From positions 1 to 12,015 of the forward strand of contig JALSHN010000327.1 of assembly GCA_026982215.1 (NCBI GenBank): a DNA stretch of 12,015 nt. Direction: 5' to 3'. The translations under genes and the position numbers were made by a program. The notes beneath the pieces are model-generated. The model was not told the DNA's origin. It made no database searches and saw only the letters and a list, made by a program, of their open reading frames with translations. Each line of letters starts with the position of its first letter. Position 1 is the first letter of the stretch. This DNA is from Gammaproteobacteria bacterium (GTDB taxonomy: Bacteria; Pseudomonadota; Gammaproteobacteria; S012-40). Positions 9,449 to 12,015 of this stretch are shown here, piece by piece.

Positions 9449-11445
9449 AAGCGGCTCCACCTCAGGCGCAGGTAGGCGGTGGGAGTCATGAGGTTGACGG
9501 CCTGTTGATCGTCACGGAATTCCACGTAGTTGCCCTGGGCACTCTGGACGATGAGTTCCACGTCCAGGTCTTGATCGGGAAGACGGAATTCGCGGGCGAT
9601 ACGCAGATCCAGGCGGCGGATGGCACCCACGGCGTCCCCTTCCCCCAGCCACACCATGGGGCCGCTGTAGTGGAATCCGAGCGAGAAGGCCAGGGCGTGG
9701 CGGCCACCGGGGTCGGGCAGGCGGTGCTCCATCAACAGGGAGGCCATGCTGTGAGGAGCGCTCTGGGTATAGGCGCGATAGCGGTCCTGACCACTGATGT
9801 GGGTGTCGGCATAGCCCAGCAACACCCGGCCATGGCGGGCATAACGCCAGTCCACCTGGATCTCCGAGCCGGTGACGTAGACGGTGTCGCCATTGATGAA
9901 GCGTTCCGATTCCTGGTTCCAGTCGTCGGGGTAGGGGACCTCGACGGCGGTGATGAGGTCGCGGATCTCCTCGTAGTGAATCTTGTAGTCCACGCTGAGG
10001 CGGCGGTGGGGACGGTAGATGAAACCGAGTTCGTAGCCGTCCAGGCGCTCCGGGCGCAGGCGGATGTCGCTGTGGTTCACTTGATCGAACAGTGTTCCCA
10101 CCCCGGGGATTTCGGCATTGAGGCGTTGGTTGGCGAAGGCCTCCCACAGGGTGGGGAGGCGGCTGGCGCGGGTGAGGCTGGCACGCCAGGTGAAGGCCTC
10201 ACTGGCGCGGTAATTGAGGGCCAGACGGGGAAAGAGGTCGCTGCCGGTGAGCCGGTTGTTTTCTGCCATCAGTCCCACGTTGGCCAGCAGTTGGGGGTGG
10301 AGCTGCCAGGCAGCGTTGAGAAAGGCCCGGTAGAGGCGGTTCTCCGCCTGTCCTTGCAGCAGGGTGGTGGATTCGGCACGGTCCCGGCGAATGCTGGCAC
10401 CGACGGCCATGCGCCAGCCGTCGTGGTCTTGGGTGTACATCACTTCCACTTCGTCGCGGATCACCCGGGCACCGTAGTCGAGGGGGACCTCGATGCTGAG
10501 CGGCAGCCCCAGGGGAGTGAGGTCCACCGGGCCGACGCGGAAACGTTCTCGATGGCGGTAGTCGTTGCGAAAGGCCTGTACCCGGAGTTCACGGCGTTCG
10601 TCCGGGCTGTGGTGCCACACCAGCTGGAAGATTCGACTGTCCTTGTCGGCGGTGCGGGGCGGATTCAGTGACTGGCCTTCGAAACCGCGGCGGCGTGGGC
10701 CACCCGCGTATCCCAGGTGAAGGGTGAGGGCATCGTGAGGACCGAGTTGGTAGTCGGTGCGCAGTCGGGCGCGGTGGAGCCGGCGACCGTCCCAACGCGA
10801 GACGAACCCCTGGTCTTGCTGGTAGCCGAGACTGAACCGGTAGTCCAGGCGCTCGCGGTTGGCGCCGTAGCTGAGGATGAGGTCGTCCAGTGAACGGTTG
10901 ACGCCGCGATCGGCCCGGAATTGCCAGCCGGGGGCGCCGGCGCCCGATTCGGTGATGATATTGATGGTGGCGAGGAAAGCGTTGGCACCGTAGGTGGGGG
11001 CATCGGGGCCGCGCACCACCTCGATGCGGGCCACGTCTTCCAGCGACAGCGGGATCTCGTTCCACGGCACGGTGCCGTCCAGCGGGTTGTACACCGAGCG
11101 GCCGTCCACCAATACCTGGATGCGCCGGGAGAACTCGTCCACCAGACCATGGTAGGCCACGAAGGGCTGACTGCCGTCGTAATAGGTGACCTGCATTCCG
11201 GCCACGTAGCGCAGCAGTTCCACCACGTCGCGTGCCCCGCTGGCGCGAAGGGCGTCGCGATCGAGTATCGTGACCGCCGCCGGGGTCTGTTCCGGGGGTT
11301 GGGCCAAGCGGGTGGCAGTGAGTACCAGCGGCAGTTCGTCGAGATACACCGCCTCGGTGTAGCCCGCATCGTAGTAACCGTCTTGCGCCTGGGCGGCAAG
11401 GACGCTGAGTCCCAGGGTGAGGGCGGAGAAAAGGTGGCGTCGCAC
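9445..11445 (-). CDS. TonB-dependent outer-membrane receptor
   Basis: This is a 666-residue predicted outer-membrane gated barrel. The signal peptide (about 1-21) ends A-Q-A-Q. A TonB-box-like segment, E-L-P-L-V-L-T-A-T-R (37-46), precedes the plug (about 50-165). The plug shows V-L-V-D-G-R-S-V-Y (111-119), R-I-E-V-V-R-G-P (140-147) and Y-G-A-N-A-F (152-157) before I-N-I-I-T. The remaining ~500 residues alternate aromatic and charged residues in repeated strand pairs with R-R/Y-R turns, as in a 22-strand barrel. The last residue is Leu, not the usual Phe, though the final strand Y-L-R-L-R-W is otherwise normal. The start is GTG 11445, the first start after an in-frame stop at 11461-11463, with AAGG seven bases before it. 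The substrate is unknown; no siderophore or cobalamin gene is in view. It heads the receptor, binding protein and kinase operon. Confidence 0.92.
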   Translation of the reverse strand: MRRHLFSALTLGLSVLAAQAQDGYYDAGYTEAVYLDELPLVLTATRLAQPPEQTPAAVTILDRDALRASGARDVVELLRYVAGMQVTYYDGSQPFVAYHGLVDEFSRRIQVLVDGRSVYNPLDGTVPWNEIPLSLEDVARIEVVRGPDAPTYGANAFLATINIITESGAGAPGWQFRADRGVNRSLDDLILSYGANRERLDYRFSLGYQQDQGFVSRWDGRRLHRARLRTDYQLGPHDALTLHLGYAGGPRRRGFEGQSLNPPRTADKDSRIFQLVWHHSPDERRELRVQAFRNDYRHRERFRVGPVDLTPLGLPLSIEVPLDYGARVIRDEVEVMYTQDHDGWRMAVGASIRRDRAESTTLLQGQAENRLYRAFLNAAWQLHPQLLANVGLMAENNRLTGSDLFPRLALNYRASEAFTWRASLTRASRLPTLWEAFANQRLNAEIPGVGTLFDQVNHSDIRLRPERLDGYELGFIYRPHRRLSVDYKIHYEEIRDLITAVEVPYPDDWNQESERFINGDTVYVTGSEIQVDWRYARHGRVLLGYADTHISGQDRYRAYTQSAPHSMASLLMEHRLPDPGGRHALAFSLGFHYSGPMVWLGEGDAVGAIRRLDLRIAREFRLPDQDLDVELIVQSAQGNYVEFRDDQQAVNLMTPTAYLRLRWSRL
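9455..9463 (-). promoter_or_regulatory. Ribosome binding site deciding the binding-protein start
   Basis: Read on the minus strand this is GAGGTGGAG, with GGAG six bases before GTG 9448. It lies inside the last codons of the receptor gene. It favours the start at 9448, which gives a 4-base GTGA overlap, over the in-frame GTG at 9460, which would sit inside this site. Confidence 0.6.
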
Positions 11446-11545
11446 AGGAGGACCTTGGAATTATCTCTGGCGAGGGGTCATGTATAATCAGCGATTTAGT
11501 CTATCCTGCCGTCGTCTGGGCGGGCAAACCACCATCGAGGATGCC
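11446..11545. promoter_or_regulatory. Divergent control region between the TonB receptor gene and cysM
   Basis: These 100 bases separate two divergent genes and must hold both upstream regions. For cysM a perfect TATAAT is present on the plus strand at 11483-11488. The best -35 at a 16-base spacing, TTATCT (11461-11466), matches only three of six positions. The leader would be about 50 bases. For the receptor, GATAAT reads on the minus strand at 11465-11460, but it lies too close to the GTG to leave room for a normal leader. Locally this stretch is richer in A+T than its surroundings. I see no Fur box or other recognisable operator. Confidence 0.5.
11483..11488 (+). promoter_or_regulatory. 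cysM: Candidate -10 box of cysM
   Basis: A perfect TATAAT lies 57 bases before the cysM ATG. The -35 is poor and the extended -10 TG is displaced by one base, so an activator may be needed. The sequence alone does not say which one. Confidence 0.5.
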
Positions 11546-12015
11546 ATGGACTTTCCCACCATCGAGGCCTTCATCGGCAATACGCCGTTGGTGCGGCTGC
11601 AGCGTCTGCCCGCCGCCGGTTCCGGCACTGTGCTGGTGAAGCTGGAAGGTAACAATCCTGCCGGATCGGTGAAGGACCGCCCGGCCATCAGCATGATCCG
11701 CCACGCCGAGGAACGTGGCGAGATCCGCCCCGGCGATACCCTCATCGAGGCCACTTCGGGCAACACCGGCATCGCTTTGGCGATGGCCGCCGCCATCCGC
11801 GGTTATCGGATGGTGCTCATCATGCCCGAGAACATGAGTGTGGAGCGCCGGGGAGTGATGAAGGCCTTCGGCGCCGAGATCGTCCTGGTGTCCCAGGAGG
11901 AAGGCATGGAGGGCGCGCGCGATCTGGCCCAGGCCATGGAGGCGGAGGGACGGGGCAAGGTGTTGGATCAATTCGCCAACCCCGACAATCCCCGGGCCCA
12001 CTACGAAGGCACCGG
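11546..12015 (+). CDS. cysM: Cysteine synthase B, 3' end cut by the window edge
   Basis: CysM is the PLP-dependent O-acetylserine sulfhydrylase B, which makes cysteine from O-acetylserine and sulfide, or S-sulfocysteine from thiosulfate. The 156 residues seen start M-D-F-P-T-I-E and then follow the CysM pattern closely: I-G-N-T-P-L-V-R-L (10-18), L-E-G-N-N-P-A-G-S-V-K-D-R (33-45) with PLP lysine 43, the T-S-G-N-T-G phosphate loop, M-P-E-N-M-S, E-G-M-E-G-A-R-D-L and D-Q-F-A-N-P-D-N-P. The L-E-G-N-N-P-A-G segment and the M-E-G-A-R-D stretch are more like CysM than CysK. GAGG at 11537-11540, five bases before the ATG, sets the start; the ATG at 11541 is out of frame. It is divergent from the receptor operon. 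In relatives the next genes are often rlmD and relA, which would lie outside the window. Confidence 0.96.
   Translation, partial: MDFPTIEAFIGNTPLVRLQRLPAAGSGTVLVKLEGNNPAGSVKDRPAISMIRHAEERGEIRPGDTLIEATSGNTGIALAMAAAIRGYRMVLIMPENMSVERRGVMKAFGAEIVLVSQEEGMEGARDLAQAMEAEGRGKVLDQFANPDNPRAHYEGT

Noticed and set aside
9505..10671. Open frame of 388 codons on the plus strand opposite the TonB receptor gene
   Set aside because: Valine/glycine-rich low-complexity product with no domain; the receptor on the other strand is unmistakable.

Overview
This window is about two-thirds G+C by eye and looks like chromosomal DNA of a gammaproteobacterium. The best family matches are Era, RecO, YgiM, a BarA/GacS-type kinase and CysM. 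I recall the recO ... barA/gacS - cysM order from free-living, often sulfur-oxidising gammaproteobacteria (Chromatiales-like), but the exact taxon cannot be read from the sequence. I see no RNA gene, insertion sequence, CRISPR array or phage gene. There is no gene-free stretch longer than about 100 bases.

Left part, plus strand (1-5902). The 3' part of era overlaps recO by 8 bases. recO then overlaps the first of four consecutive lipoprotein genes. In order these are a short LPP20-family lipoprotein, an LpoB-like lipoprotein, a large TPR-containing lipoprotein and a long LPP20-family lipoprotein. All four have a clear lipobox, and the spacings (4-base overlap, 14, 5 and 3 bases) suggest one transcript. 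A consensus -10 hexamer in the 3' end of recO could give the cluster its own promoter. After a 67-base gap comes a YgiM-type protein with an SH3 domain, coiled coil and membrane anchor. Together this is an envelope block, and the LpoB-like member points to peptidoglycan synthesis, although the substrate or partner is not proven.

Right part, minus strand (11445-5856). A TonB-dependent outer-membrane receptor, a solitary periplasmic ABC-type substrate-binding protein and a BarA-like tripartite hybrid histidine kinase are joined by GTGA and ATGA overlaps. No permease or ATPase is present. The unit therefore reads like an outer-membrane-to-kinase sensing line: receptor, periplasmic binding protein, inner-membrane kinase with phosphorelay. 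The kinase has a degenerate receiver, an active receiver and an Hpt domain. Its 3' end overlaps the ygiM-like gene tail to tail by 47 bases.

Far right, plus strand (11546-end). Divergent from the receptor across a 100-base gap is the 5' half of cysM (cysteine synthase B), cut by the window edge. The nearby cysM supports a BarA/GacS identity for the kinase. The most unusual part of the window is that this kinase is the last gene of a TonB receptor/binding-protein operon. The second most interesting part is the four-lipoprotein cluster with two LPP20 paralogues at its ends.
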